A stretch of 10,015 bases of DNA, taken from assembly GCA_038327995.1 (NCBI GenBank), contig JBBQLP010000067.1, positions 1 through 10,015 on the forward strand, read 5' to 3'. A program made the translations under genes and the position numbers. The notes beneath the pieces are model-generated. The model saw only the letters and a list, made by a program, of their open reading frames with translations, did no database searches and was not told the origin of the DNA. Origin of the DNA: CAIOYC01 sp038327995 (GTDB lineage Bacteria > Pseudomonadota > Alphaproteobacteria > Caulobacterales > Caulobacteraceae). This document shows positions 1 through 6,508 of this stretch, piece by piece; positions within the stretch are counted from its first letter, which is position 1; each line of letters opens with the position of its first letter.

Positions 1-1270
1 GGGTGGTCAGGGCGTCGTTCACGCCCGAGACCGCGCCCGCAACATTAACGACGATGGCGCCCGTGCCCGTGTTCAGCGTCCTCACGTCGATGCCCGCGCC
101 GGTCGTGCCGACGAAGGCCGACCCGGCGTTGGTCGCCGTCAGAGTCGTTGCGCCCGTGCCGCCGTTCGCGAGAAATGCGCCCTCGGTTCCGCGCACCGTA
201 TTGGCACCGTTGAGCGTGTAGCTGAGCGCGCCTGATGCGGGTGTGGTGTTAAAGATACTTAGGTTGACGCCCGCGCCGTTGGTGGAAGTGATGCCAGCGG
301 AATTGACCGTCAGACTAGCTGCTCCGCCATTGACCGTGGAAAAGATGCCGTTGGAGCCGCTGGAGAGCGCCGCCGTGGAGGTGATGCTGATTGAACCCGT
401 GCCCGACCGGGCGTCGATCGCCGTGGACGTCACCGGCGTGGTTCCGCCTATAGCAGCGCCAGCGTTGACGGTGATGGAGCCCGACCCGTTGGCGTTGCTG
501 GCGAAGATTCCCGTCGCGCCGCCGTTGATCGTGCCGCCGGCGCCGGTGGTGATATTGATCGTGCCCGCGCCGGACGTGGTGCCCGCGATGCCGTTGCCGC
601 CGTTCGCCGTGATAGCGGTCGTGACGCCAGTGCCTTCGCCGACCGTCACGTTTCCGCCGCTCGAACTCGCGGCGTTAATACCAAAGCCGCTTGAAATCGT
701 GCCGCCGATTGAATCGACGATGACGTTGCCGATACCGCCCGATCCGTTGACAGCGGTGATCCCGACCTGATTGGCCGAGCCGGTGATCGTGTTGGCGCCA
801 TTCATCACCGTGGCTGCCCCCCGGTTCGAGTTGACGTTTAGGCCGCCGGAATAGGTTCCGCCGCCCCCGAGCGTGTTCAGAGACGCATTTTCAGAGACGC
901 CGCTCACCGTCACCGAGCCCGTAGTCCCGGTGATGTTGTTGACCCCGGTGAAGGTCGCGCTGACCAGGCCGCCAACGGGGCCGTTGTTGGAGAAGATGTT
1001 GAGGCCCGGGGAATTGGCCGTCGTGCTGTTGATCGTCGCGCCGACCACGGTGACGACCGTGCTGGGGCCAGAGGCGTTGACAGGACCGTTTGCGCCGCCA
1101 TCCACCACATTGCCGGTGCTTGATGTCACCGTTCCGGTGGTAAGGGCCTTGCCAGGACCGCCGACGTCGGTCTGCTGGGCCAGAGCCAGGGCGGGAACCA
1201 TGGCGCAGAGCGCCAGTGTGGACACGCAGGTCATCAGCGACCGCGCGCCGCGAACAGTAAACTTGGACAT
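1..1270 (-). CDS. Autotransporter/adhesin-like repeat protein, N-terminal part (runs off the left edge)
   Basis: The frame is open from an ATG at 1268-1270 to the window edge, about 423 codons, so the C-terminus is missing. A G-rich ribosome-binding stretch (GGGGGG) lies just upstream of the ATG. Residues 1-31 look like a Sec signal peptide: basic start (K3, R7, R10), hydrophobic core, and ALALA before QQTD, with likely cleavage after residue 31. The mature part is almost entirely Gly, Ala, Thr, Ser, Asn and Val, with very few charged residues. It shows loose units of about 25-30 residues built around motifs such as GTINITTGA, GSITVNAGA and GSISITSTA followed by an N-G or N-G-G turn. This is typical of the beta-helix passengers of type V (AIDA/pertactin-like) autotransporters. 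The outer-membrane beta-barrel expected at the C-terminus would lie outside the window and is not seen. A beta-helix protein secreted by another route cannot be excluded. An AraC-type regulator lies directly upstream on the same strand. Confidence 0.75.
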   Translation of the reverse strand, partial: MSKFTVRGARSLMTCVSTLALCAMVPALALAQQTDVGGPGKALTTGTVTSSTGNVVDGGANGPVNASGPSTVVTVVGATINSTTANSPGLNIFSNNGPVGGLVSATFTGVNNITGTTGSVTVSGVSENASLNTLGGGGTYSGGLNVNSNRGAATVMNGANTITGSANQVGITAVNGSGGIGNVIVDSIGGTISSGFGINAASSSGGNVTVGEGTGVTTAITANGGNGIAGTTSGAGTINITTGAGGTINGGATGIFASNANGSGSITVNAGAAIGGTTPVTSTAIDARSGTGSISITSTAALSSGSNGIFSTVNGGAASLTVNSAGITSTNGAGVNLSIFNTTPASGALSYTLNGANTVRGTEGAFLANGGTGATTLTATNAGSAFVGTTGAGIDVRTLNTGTGAIVVNVAGAVSGVNDALTT

Positions 1271-1418
1271 GGAAACCCCCCAGAACGCCAATACTCAACT
1301 CGCGCAGCGCCAGCTCTCAGGGGAGGATGGACGCACGAACCGGCGACGCCTTACGGGATTCGCCGCGCCCTTTGCTTGACCCGGTGTCTCACCAGCTCTG
1401 CAGAATGCTCGGAAACCG

Positions 1419-1429
1419 GCCAGACTGGC
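1419..1429. promoter_or_regulatory. Perfect 11-base palindrome, candidate operator
   Basis: GCCAG-A-CTGGC is a perfect dyad with a one-base centre. It lies about 150 bases upstream of the autotransporter-like gene and about 20 bases after the end of the AraC-family gene. The one-base centre makes a stable RNA hairpin unlikely, so a protein-binding site is the better reading. Short GC-rich palindromes also arise by chance. Confidence 0.25.
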
Positions 1430-1433
1430 GAAT

Positions 1434-1448
1434 ATAACTTACTGTTAA
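1434..1448 (-). promoter_or_regulatory. CtrA-like box, TTAA-N7-TTAT
   Basis: Read on the minus strand the site is TTAA, seven bases, then TTAT. This is one base away from the alphaproteobacterial CtrA core TTAA-N7-TTAA. It sits in a short AT-rich island at the end of the AraC-family gene, about 165 bases upstream of the autotransporter-like start. A GANTC (CcrM-type methylation) site, GATTC, lies between at 1357-1361. No good -10 or -35 was placed nearby, so this remains a weak prediction. Confidence 0.22.
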
Positions 1449-1450
1449 GG

Positions 1451-2401
1451 TTAAAGGAACGCCCGCAGGTCGCTCGGCCTGATTCCGAACTCCGCCTTGA
1501 ACGCCCGGGTGAAGTGGGCGGGATCGGAAAAGCCGTGCGCCTCGGCGATCACTACCAGGGACCGCCCGTCCGACGGCTCGCAGATAGCCTGGCGCGCCCG
1601 GTCCAGCCTTTGCGACCACATGAACCGCGCCAGCCCTCCAAACGGAGCGAACAAACGATAAAGGGTGGCCCGCGACACGCCGGTGGAGGCGACCACTTCC
1701 TCAATGGAAACGCCTTCGCGGTGCAGGTTGGCGCCGATGTAGCGCCGCGCCTGATCGAGAGCGACCGGGCCGAGAACCGAAGCCGCTTCATCGGCCCGGT
1801 CCGCCGATGAAGCGACCGTCGCCGCGATAACAGCGGCGAGGGTATTCTCGAGAACGGCAGGCTGTATAGGCCCTGTGCCGCCTGCAACAGACTGGAAAAA
1901 ATCTCCGATCATCCTGGCCCGAGGGCCTGTCAGGTTCGTGCCGTGCATCGCCTCGATTACGGTTTCACCGAGCAAGGCGCGATCCAGCCGCACGCTGATG
2001 AAATCCGCATTCGCAACCTTCCTAACAAAGGGGCGCGACAGGTCGGTGGTGGTTACGGCGCCCGGTCCGCCGAGAACCTCACCCTTTCCGGTGTCGAGAC
2101 GGTTGCCGCCTACGCCTCGCGTCCACTCGATCCAGATACTCTCCACCCCGTCTAACCGCGCCTGACTTTGCGTCCGCTCAAAGGTCAGGGGCGTCATGCG
2201 CGCGTCCAGGATCGTGGCGCGGGGCAGGGACATAACCTGTTGCAGGGCATGAAATTGCGAATGGTCGCCAGAGATGGTGTAGACATGGCCCACACCCGAA
2301 AGCCCTTGGGTGCGCCAAAGCTCGAACGCCCTGGGCCCCGACATTCCTCGCGTGTCGAAAACAACCTTCGTCGCCGGTTGCAACAGGTCTGAACGCGCCA
2401 C
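1451..2401 (-). CDS. AraC-family transcriptional regulator
   Basis: This is a 316-residue protein with the usual AraC/XylS layout. A sensory N-terminal domain covers about residues 40-200 and resembles the AraC-binding-like type. A C-terminal DNA-binding domain of two helix-turn-helix units covers about 212-316. The first unit spans roughly 232-252 (VSIEEVVASTGVSRATLYRLF). The second spans roughly 281-302 and contains the family signature HGFSDPAHFTRAFKAEFG with R308-P309 after it. The start is a GTG at 2399-2401; an in-frame TAG only four codons upstream rules out a longer form. A GAG-containing stretch precedes it. A TTGACC -35-like hexamer lies at 2490-2495, but no convincing -10 follows. 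The ligand and target are not evident. The gene directly downstream on the same strand encodes the autotransporter-like protein, a natural candidate target by position only. Confidence 0.9.
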   Translation of the reverse strand: MARSDLLQPATKVVFDTRGMSGPRAFELWRTQGLSGVGHVYTISGDHSQFHALQQVMSLPRATILDARMTPLTFERTQSQARLDGVESIWIEWTRGVGGNRLDTGKGEVLGGPGAVTTTDLSRPFVRKVANADFISVRLDRALLGETVIEAMHGTNLTGPRARMIGDFFQSVAGGTGPIQPAVLENTLAAVIAATVASSADRADEAASVLGPVALDQARRYIGANLHREGVSIEEVVASTGVSRATLYRLFAPFGGLARFMWSQRLDRARQAICEPSDGRSLVVIAEAHGFSDPAHFTRAFKAEFGIRPSDLRAFL

Positions 2402-2427
2402 TAAATAACTCTACTCATACTGTCTGA

Positions 2428-2458
2428 ACGCCCGTGCCGCGTAGAGGTTCGCGGGCGT
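2428..2458 (-). other. Inverted repeat/hairpin between tRNA-Thr and the AraC-family gene
   Basis: Bases 2428-2436 pair with 2450-2458 in a nine-pair stem (ACGCCCG with CGGGCGT, extended by one G-U and one G-C pair) around a 13-base loop. On the minus strand it follows tRNA-Thr and precedes the GTG start of the AraC-family gene by about 27 bases. No run of T follows on either strand, so it is not a classic intrinsic terminator. It could aid transcription ending after the tRNA or act in the regulator's leader. Confidence 0.3.
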
Positions 2459-2500
2459 GGCCAGAAGAGATGCAGGTTGCGAGACTTGGGGTCAAGGTGG

Positions 2501-2573
2501 TGCCGCTTGGGTGACTCGAACACCCGACCCCATCATTACGAATGATGTGCTCTACCAGCTGAGCTAAAGCGGC
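2501..2573 (-). tRNA. tRNA-Thr, anticodon CGT
   Basis: The minus strand folds as a complete tRNA. The acceptor stem is GCCGCTT with AAGCGGC (seven pairs), followed by discriminator A. The D-arm has the standard TAGCTCAGCTGGTAGAGC pattern. The anticodon stem is CATCA with TGATG around the loop TTCGTAA, which gives anticodon CGT (threonine, codon ACG). The T-arm contains GTTCGAGTC. The 3' CCA is encoded at 2498-2500. The 5' end lies 42 bases after the hemD stop codon on the same strand. Confidence 0.97.
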
Positions 2574-2612
2574 CCGCTTGGCGTCCACGAGGCCGTGGGC
2601 GCGGGGTGGCGT

Positions 2613-2641
2613 TGTTTAGCGGGGCGCGGGCGGCTTGCCAA
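2613..2641 (-). promoter_or_regulatory. Candidate promoter for tRNA-Thr, inside the end of hemD
   Basis: On the minus strand TTGGCAA (2635-2641), a 14-base spacer and GCTAAACA (2613-2620) resemble the Caulobacter housekeeping promoter pattern TTGaCgS, 10-14 bases, GCTAnAwC. The -10 box overlaps the hemD stop codon (the TAA in GCTAAAC), and the -35 lies in hemD coding sequence. Transcription would start about 30 bases before the mature tRNA 5' end. The match is good but not perfect; read-through from hemCD is the alternative. Confidence 0.4.
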
Positions 2642-3368
2642 GGGCAGGCGAAGGCGCAGATGTGAGGAGCGCCAGAAGGTCGCGCTCGCGCGGATGGGCG
2701 GCGGCGCGGGCGCGGGGGCCCAGCCCCGCGAGAGGCGCGAGGCAGGCGGGCGACAGACCCAGAACTTCAGCATCGAAGCTGGTGATCCCCGCCACACGCA
2801 GCAGCCTGTTCAGGCAGGACGCTGCGCGGGGCGAATGAATGAGAATCGCCGCAAGCCTCCCCGCACGCAGAGCGGCGAAAACATCCGGCGACAGGGTTTG
2901 TGCTTCCCGCGTCGCGTAGACCGCAACCGCGCGCGCCTCGATCCCGACCGAGCGTAGATCGCCAGCCAGGTCAGCGGCGGGCTCAAGCGCTGTAGGGTGG
3001 AGGACAAGACCGTTGACCCCAATACGGGTGATCAGACGCGCCAGGGCGCTGGCGTCGCCATCGGCGGAGGTCACATCTGCGAACCAGGCCACGCGCGCAG
3101 CCTCGCCCGTGGTCTCGCCGACCGCGAAGACCGGGAAGCGCCGTTCGTCGCGGAGGGCCGCAAAGGCCCGCACTCCATTGGCGCTGGTGAAGGCGAGCGC
3201 GGCGACGCCGGTCAGGTCGAGGTCAGGTTGGAGGAAATGTACCTCGAGCAGGGGCGCGACAAGCGGCTCAAACCCCATCGCCCGCACCGCTTCCGCCGTC
3301 GCGCTCGCGCCCGGCTCGGCGCGGGTGATCCAGACGCCGCGCGCTTCAGCACGAACATCCGTGCCCAT
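2616..3368 (-). CDS. hemD: Uroporphyrinogen-III synthase HemD
   Basis: This 250-residue protein has a typical length for HemD, the cytosolic enzyme that cyclises hydroxymethylbilane with inversion of ring D to give uroporphyrinogen III for heme, siroheme and cobalamin. Family marks seen are VWITRAEPGA near the N-terminus, LAFTSANGVRAFA at about 59-70, the AVGETTGEAAR stretch at 82-92, and IHSPRAA near 177-183, which matches the second-domain S/PR motif. The sequence family diverges widely, so the operon context matters. The ATG (3366-3368) overlaps the hemC TAA by one base (TAATG), so translation is very likely coupled and the product of HemC is passed on directly. The Ala/Pro-rich C-terminal end is not conserved-looking. 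tRNA-Thr follows downstream. Confidence 0.92.
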   Translation of the reverse strand: MGTDVRAEARGVWITRAEPGASATAEAVRAMGFEPLVAPLLEVHFLQPDLDLTGVAALAFTSANGVRAFAALRDERRFPVFAVGETTGEAARVAWFADVTSADGDASALARLITRIGVNGLVLHPTALEPAADLAGDLRSVGIEARAVAVYATREAQTLSPDVFAALRAGRLAAILIHSPRAASCLNRLLRVAGITSFDAEVLGLSPACLAPLAGLGPRARAAAHPRERDLLALLTSAPSPALGKPPAPR

Positions 3369-4312
3369 TATAAGTCTAGCCGGTCGCCGCCTGCGGCGCG
3401 CACGGCTTGCCCGAGCTTCAACCCCAGAGCCCAGGCGGCGGCTTCGCCTTCGGCGACAGCCACAACGCCTTCTTCGCGCCAGCGGGCCGAGCCGTCGGGG
3501 ACCAGGGCTTCAACTACGAGGGTCAAAACGCCTGCTTCAACCCTTGAGATGGCGCCCATGGCGGTGCGGCAGGAGCCTTCGAGGGCCTCCAATGCCCCAC
3601 GTTCGGCGGCGATAGTGAAGGCGGTGGGGGCGTGGTTCAGCGCGCGCGCCCACGGAGCCGCGCGATCCTCCTCCCGCGTCTGGATGGCGAGGCAGCCTTG
3701 CCCCGGCGCGGGGGGCACCTCCCAAGGGTCGAACACCGAGCGGGCGTGCGCCTCCATACCGAGCCGCTTCAGCCCGGAGAGCGCCAGAAGGGTGGCGTCG
3801 CACTCGCCGTCGGCCAGTTTTCGAATACGAGTGTCCACGTTTCCGCGCAGCATGACGATCTTAAGGTCCGGTCGTTGGTAGAGCGCCTGAGCGGTGCGGC
3901 GAAGGCTCGCTGTGCCCAGCCGGGCACCTTTGGGTAGATCATCCAGCGTCTCGAACTGCCAGCAGATGAAGGCGTCGCGGGGGTCTTCGCGCTCAGGGAA
4001 GGCGGCGAGAACCAGGCCGGGCGGGCTTTCCGAGGGCACATCCTTCAGCGAATGCACCGCGCAGTCGATTCGCCGTTCAAACAGCGCCTCCTCGATCTCC
4101 TTGGTGAAGAGGGCTTTGCCGCCGATCTCCAGCAGGCGGCGGTCCTGCACCCGATCTCCGGTGGTGGTGATGAAGACGATGGGCGCGACCTCGTCAGCCT
4201 GCGCTGGATCGGCGCCCAGCGCGCGGGTGATCGCGGCCTGGGTCTGGCGCGCCTGCACCTGCGACAGCTTGGAGGCGCGGGCGCCGATGCGGATGGGGGC
4301 GGAAGCTTTCAT
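3368..4312 (-). CDS. hemC: Porphobilinogen deaminase (hydroxymethylbilane synthase) HemC
   Basis: HemC joins four porphobilinogen units to hydroxymethylbilane in the cytosol, using a covalently bound dipyrromethane cofactor. Taking the ATG at 4310-4312 gives 314 residues, the usual length. Visible motifs, in this numbering, are RIGARASKLSQVQA at the N-terminus, HSLKDVPS around 87-94 with the catalytic Asp at 91, GTASLRR at 133-139, LRGNVDTR at 155-162, and LEGSCRTAMGA with the cofactor-attaching Cys at about 248. An alternative ATG five codons upstream (4325-4327) is also possible; neither has a strong ribosome-binding site. Extending to 4426 would add a Cys-rich leader unlike any HemC and would overlap the divergent tsaD start, so it was rejected. 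It is the first gene of a hemC-hemD operon. Confidence 0.95.
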   Translation of the reverse strand: MKASAPIRIGARASKLSQVQARQTQAAITRALGADPAQADEVAPIVFITTTGDRVQDRRLLEIGGKALFTKEIEEALFERRIDCAVHSLKDVPSESPPGLVLAAFPEREDPRDAFICWQFETLDDLPKGARLGTASLRRTAQALYQRPDLKIVMLRGNVDTRIRKLADGECDATLLALSGLKRLGMEAHARSVFDPWEVPPAPGQGCLAIQTREEDRAAPWARALNHAPTAFTIAAERGALEALEGSCRTAMGAISRVEAGVLTLVVEALVPDGSARWREEGVVAVAEGEAAAWALGLKLGQAVRAAGGDRLDL

Positions 4313-4348
4313 GAGGCCAGGTTGCATGAGGCGCGGGCGCGGAATACC

Positions 4349-4374
4349 TCGAACGAGGCACTCCGCTGCTATAG
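4349..4374 (+). promoter_or_regulatory. Candidate promoter for the tsaD operon
   Basis: TCGAACG (4349-4355), a 12-base spacer and GCTATAG (4368-4374) fit the Caulobacter-type housekeeping promoter pattern, with a good -10 and a weaker -35. Transcription would begin near 4381, leaving a leader of about 30 bases before the TTG start of tsaD. The central CTATAG is self-complementary, so the same bases could serve as the -10 for the divergent hemC promoter. Confidence 0.33.
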
Positions 4375-4395
4375 GAGCGCCGCATCCTTCACAAC
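4369..4395 (-). promoter_or_regulatory. Candidate promoter for hemC-hemD
   Basis: On the minus strand TTGTGA (4390-4395), a 15-base spacer and TATAGC (4369-4374) form a sigma70-like pair upstream of hemC. The -10 coincides with the -10 proposed for tsaD on the other strand. The spacing is slightly short and no ribosome-binding site confirms the transcript, so this is a weak call. Confidence 0.3.
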
Positions 4396-4412
4396 ACGAG
4401 CCGTCCGCCCCC

Positions 4413-5504
4413 TTGCCCACACTCACCGTCCTCGGGATCGAAACGAGCTGCGACGAGACTGCGGCTGCGGTGGTGCGGCTGTCGGATGGGAGGGTGGAGG
4501 TCCTGTCGTCTATCGTCGCCAGCCAGATCGCCGAGCACGCCCCCTATGGCGGCGTGGTGCCGGAAGTGGCGGCGCGGGCGCACGTGGAAGCCATCGACGG
4601 GATCGTTCGCCAGGCCATGAGCGAAGCCGGGCTGGGGTTTGGCGACCTTAGCGCCATCGCCGCCACCGCCGGGCCGGGCCTGGTGGGCGGGGTCATGGTG
4701 GGCCTGTCCGCCGCCAAAGGACTGGCCCTGGCGCGAGGACTACCACTGATCGCCGTGAACCATCTGGAGGGCCATGCCTTGTCGGTGCGGCTTTCGGACG
4801 CTCCGGTCCCCTACCCCTTTCTGCTCTTGCTGGTTTCCGGCGGTCATTGCCAGCTTCTGAGCGTGGAGGGCGTCGGGCGGGCGATCCGCCTCGGAACCAC
4901 CATCGACGATGCGGCGGGCGAAGCCTTCGACAAGATCGCGGCGACGCTGGGCCTTGGCTATCCCGGCGGTCCGGCGCTGGAACGGCTGGCGGCGGGGGGC
5001 GACGCGAGCCGGTTCGCCCTGCCGCGTGCGCTCTTGGGTCGTAAAGACTGCGACTTCTCGTTCTCGGGTCTCAAGACCGCCGCGGCGCGCATGGCCGAGG
5101 CCGAGGTGAAAACCGAGACCGACCGTCGCGATCTCGCCGCCGCCGTCCAGGCCGCCATCGCGCTGCAACTGCACGAGCGTTCCGCCCGCGCCATGGGCCG
5201 CTACATCGAGATGCATGAGGGAAGAGGCCGCACCTTCGCCGTGGCCGGAGGTGTCGCCGCTAACGGGACAGTGCGGGCGGGGCTGCAGACCCTCGCCGCC
5301 CAGCACGGGTTCGACTTCGTCGCGCCGCCGCTGAAATACTGTACCGACAATGCCGCCATGATCGCGCTCGCCGGGGCGGAACGGGTGGCGGCCGGGCTCG
5401 TTGACGGTATGGACGCCCCCGCCCGTCCCCGCTGGCCGCTGGACGAAGCCGCCGCTCGCGACCAGCCAATCCACAAGCCGGGCCGAAAGGGCGCGAAGGC
5501 ATGA
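4413..5504 (+). CDS. tsaD: tRNA N6-adenosine threonylcarbamoyltransferase TsaD
   Basis: TsaD (Gcp/Kae1 family) transfers threonylcarbamoyl from TC-AMP to A37 of tRNAs that read ANN codons, acting with TsaB and TsaE in the cytosol. A TTG at 4413-4415 gives 363 residues starting LPTLTVLGIETSCDET, which matches the usual beginning of the family. No ATG or GTG lies at the right place; upstream in-frame ATGs fall inside hemC. Motifs seen are GIETSCDETAAA (8-19), VPEVAARAH, PGLVGGVMVG, the metal-binding HLEGH (H117, H121), LVSGGHCQ, FDKIAATLGLGYPGGP, FSFSGLKTA, GGVAANG, and CTDNAAMIA with the third metal ligand at about D312. All key residues are present. It heads an operon; its TGA overlaps the gpsA ATG (ATGA). 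The leader is short and has no clear ribosome-binding site. Confidence 0.96.
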   Translation: MPTLTVLGIETSCDETAAAVVRLSDGRVEVLSSIVASQIAEHAPYGGVVPEVAARAHVEAIDGIVRQAMSEAGLGFGDLSAIAATAGPGLVGGVMVGLSAAKGLALARGLPLIAVNHLEGHALSVRLSDAPVPYPFLLLLVSGGHCQLLSVEGVGRAIRLGTTIDDAAGEAFDKIAATLGLGYPGGPALERLAAGGDASRFALPRALLGRKDCDFSFSGLKTAAARMAEAEVKTETDRRDLAAAVQAAIALQLHERSARAMGRYIEMHEGRGRTFAVAGGVAANGTVRAGLQTLAAQHGFDFVAPPLKYCTDNAAMIALAGAERVAAGLVDGMDAPARPRWPLDEAAARDQPIHKPGRKGAKA

Positions 5505-6499
5505 GCCAGATCAGAACCGTCGGAGTAATCGGGGCTGGCGCGTGGGGCACGGCCCTGGCGCAAGTCTGTGCGCGCGCCGGGCTGGACGTGACCCTTGTGG
5601 CACGGGAGGCCGAAGTGGTGGCGAGTATCGCGGCCAGCCGCGAGAACACCCTCTTCCTGCCGGGCGTGAAACTCGACGAGACGATCCAAGCAACCAGCGA
5701 CCTCTCGGCGCTTTCCGGCGCCGACCTGGTCCTCGCCGTACCCCCTGCCCAGCATATGCGCGCCACCCTGACCGCCTTTTCGCCTCACTATCCCAAGGGT
5801 GCGCCTCTGGTGCTGTGCGCCAAGGGGATCGAGCAGGGATCGCTGAAGCTGATGACCGAGGTGGCGCAAGAGGTGCTGCCCGGCGTGATGATCGCCGTCT
5901 TGTCCGGGCCGAGTTTCGCAGGAGAAGTGGCGCGGGGTTTGCCCACCGCCGTCACGCTCGCGTGTCAGGACGATGCCTGTTCGGAGCTGATTTCGACAGC
6001 GCTCGCCACGCCGGGCTTCCGCCCCTACCAATCCATCGACCGCATAGGCGCCGAGGCGGGGGGAGCGGTGAAGAACGTCCTGGCCATCGGCTGCGGCATC
6101 GTCGAGGGCAAGGGGCTGGGCCGCTCGGCGCACGCGGCGCTTATCACCCGAGGCTTCGCGGAACTGACCCGCATGGCCGTGGCGCTCGGCGGGCAGGCGG
6201 AGACGGTGGCGGGGCTTTGCGGTCTTGGCGACCTTGTGCTCACCTGTTCCTCGCCGCAGTCGCGCAATATGAGCGTCGGGCTGGCGCTCGGTCGCGGCGA
6301 AACCCTAGAAGCGGCGCTGGCGGGCAAGATCTCCGTGGCCGAAGGCGTCGCCTCCGCCCCCGCCGTCCGGGCCTTGGCCAAGAAGCTTGGCGTGGAAATG
6401 CCCATCTGCGCCGCCGTCGCCGCGATTCTGGCGGGCGAGGCGGACGTGGACGCCGCCATCGGCGGGCTTCTCGCCCGTCCGTTACGTTCCGAAACCTGA
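5501..6499 (+). CDS. gpsA: NAD(P)+-dependent glycerol-3-phosphate dehydrogenase GpsA
   Basis: This 332-residue cytosolic enzyme reduces dihydroxyacetone phosphate to sn-glycerol 3-phosphate, the backbone for phospholipids. The N-terminal Rossmann fold has VGVIGAGAWGTALA with the nucleotide-binding G11-x-G13-x-x-G16. CAKGIE and LSGPSFAGEVA follow, both typical of GpsA. The C-terminal helical domain carries GAVKNVLAIGCGIVEG with the catalytic Lys at 191, and then GLCGLGDLVLTCSSPQSRN. The length is normal and no key residue is missing. The ATG overlaps the tsaD stop by four bases (ATGA), and an AAAGGG nine bases before the ATG serves as ribosome-binding site. The gene is followed after nine bases by the YciI-family gene, so it sits within the operon. 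Confidence 0.96.
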   Translation: MSQIRTVGVIGAGAWGTALAQVCARAGLDVTLVAREAEVVASIAASRENTLFLPGVKLDETIQATSDLSALSGADLVLAVPPAQHMRATLTAFSPHYPKGAPLVLCAKGIEQGSLKLMTEVAQEVLPGVMIAVLSGPSFAGEVARGLPTAVTLACQDDACSELISTALATPGFRPYQSIDRIGAEAGGAVKNVLAIGCGIVEGKGLGRSAHAALITRGFAELTRMAVALGGQAETVAGLCGLGDLVLTCSSPQSRNMSVGLALGRGETLEAALAGKISVAEGVASAPAVRALAKKLGVEMPICAAVAAILAGEADVDAAIGGLLARPLRSET

Positions 6500-6508
6500 G
6501 GAGAGACC

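Noticed and set aside
1..1379. Long plus-strand open frames (3-221, 243-770, 873-1379) opposite the adhesin-like gene
   Set aside because: They are Pro/Val/Ala-rich products of reading the Gly/Thr/Asn repeat codons on the other strand. They have no ribosome-binding sites, and the minus-strand frame has a signal peptide and coherent repeats.
2997..3881. 294-residue plus-strand frame opposite hemD and hemC
   Set aside because: It lies antisense to two well-supported enzymes and is Arg/Ser/Ala-rich without any recognisable motif.
3894..4412. Upstream extension of tsaD
   Set aside because: The open frame continues back through hemC on the other strand. The protein there is low-complexity and unlike TsaD, whose conserved start is near the TTG at 4413.
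4313..4426. N-terminal extension of HemC with a CCxxC cluster
   Set aside because: HemC normally begins at the residues encoded from 4312. The extension would overlap the tsaD start and the putative promoters, and its cysteines look like chance.
4740..6133. Minus-strand frames of 244 and 310 residues opposite tsaD and gpsA
   Set aside because: They are shadows of GC-rich coding sequence; both plus-strand genes carry complete catalytic motifs and normal lengths.
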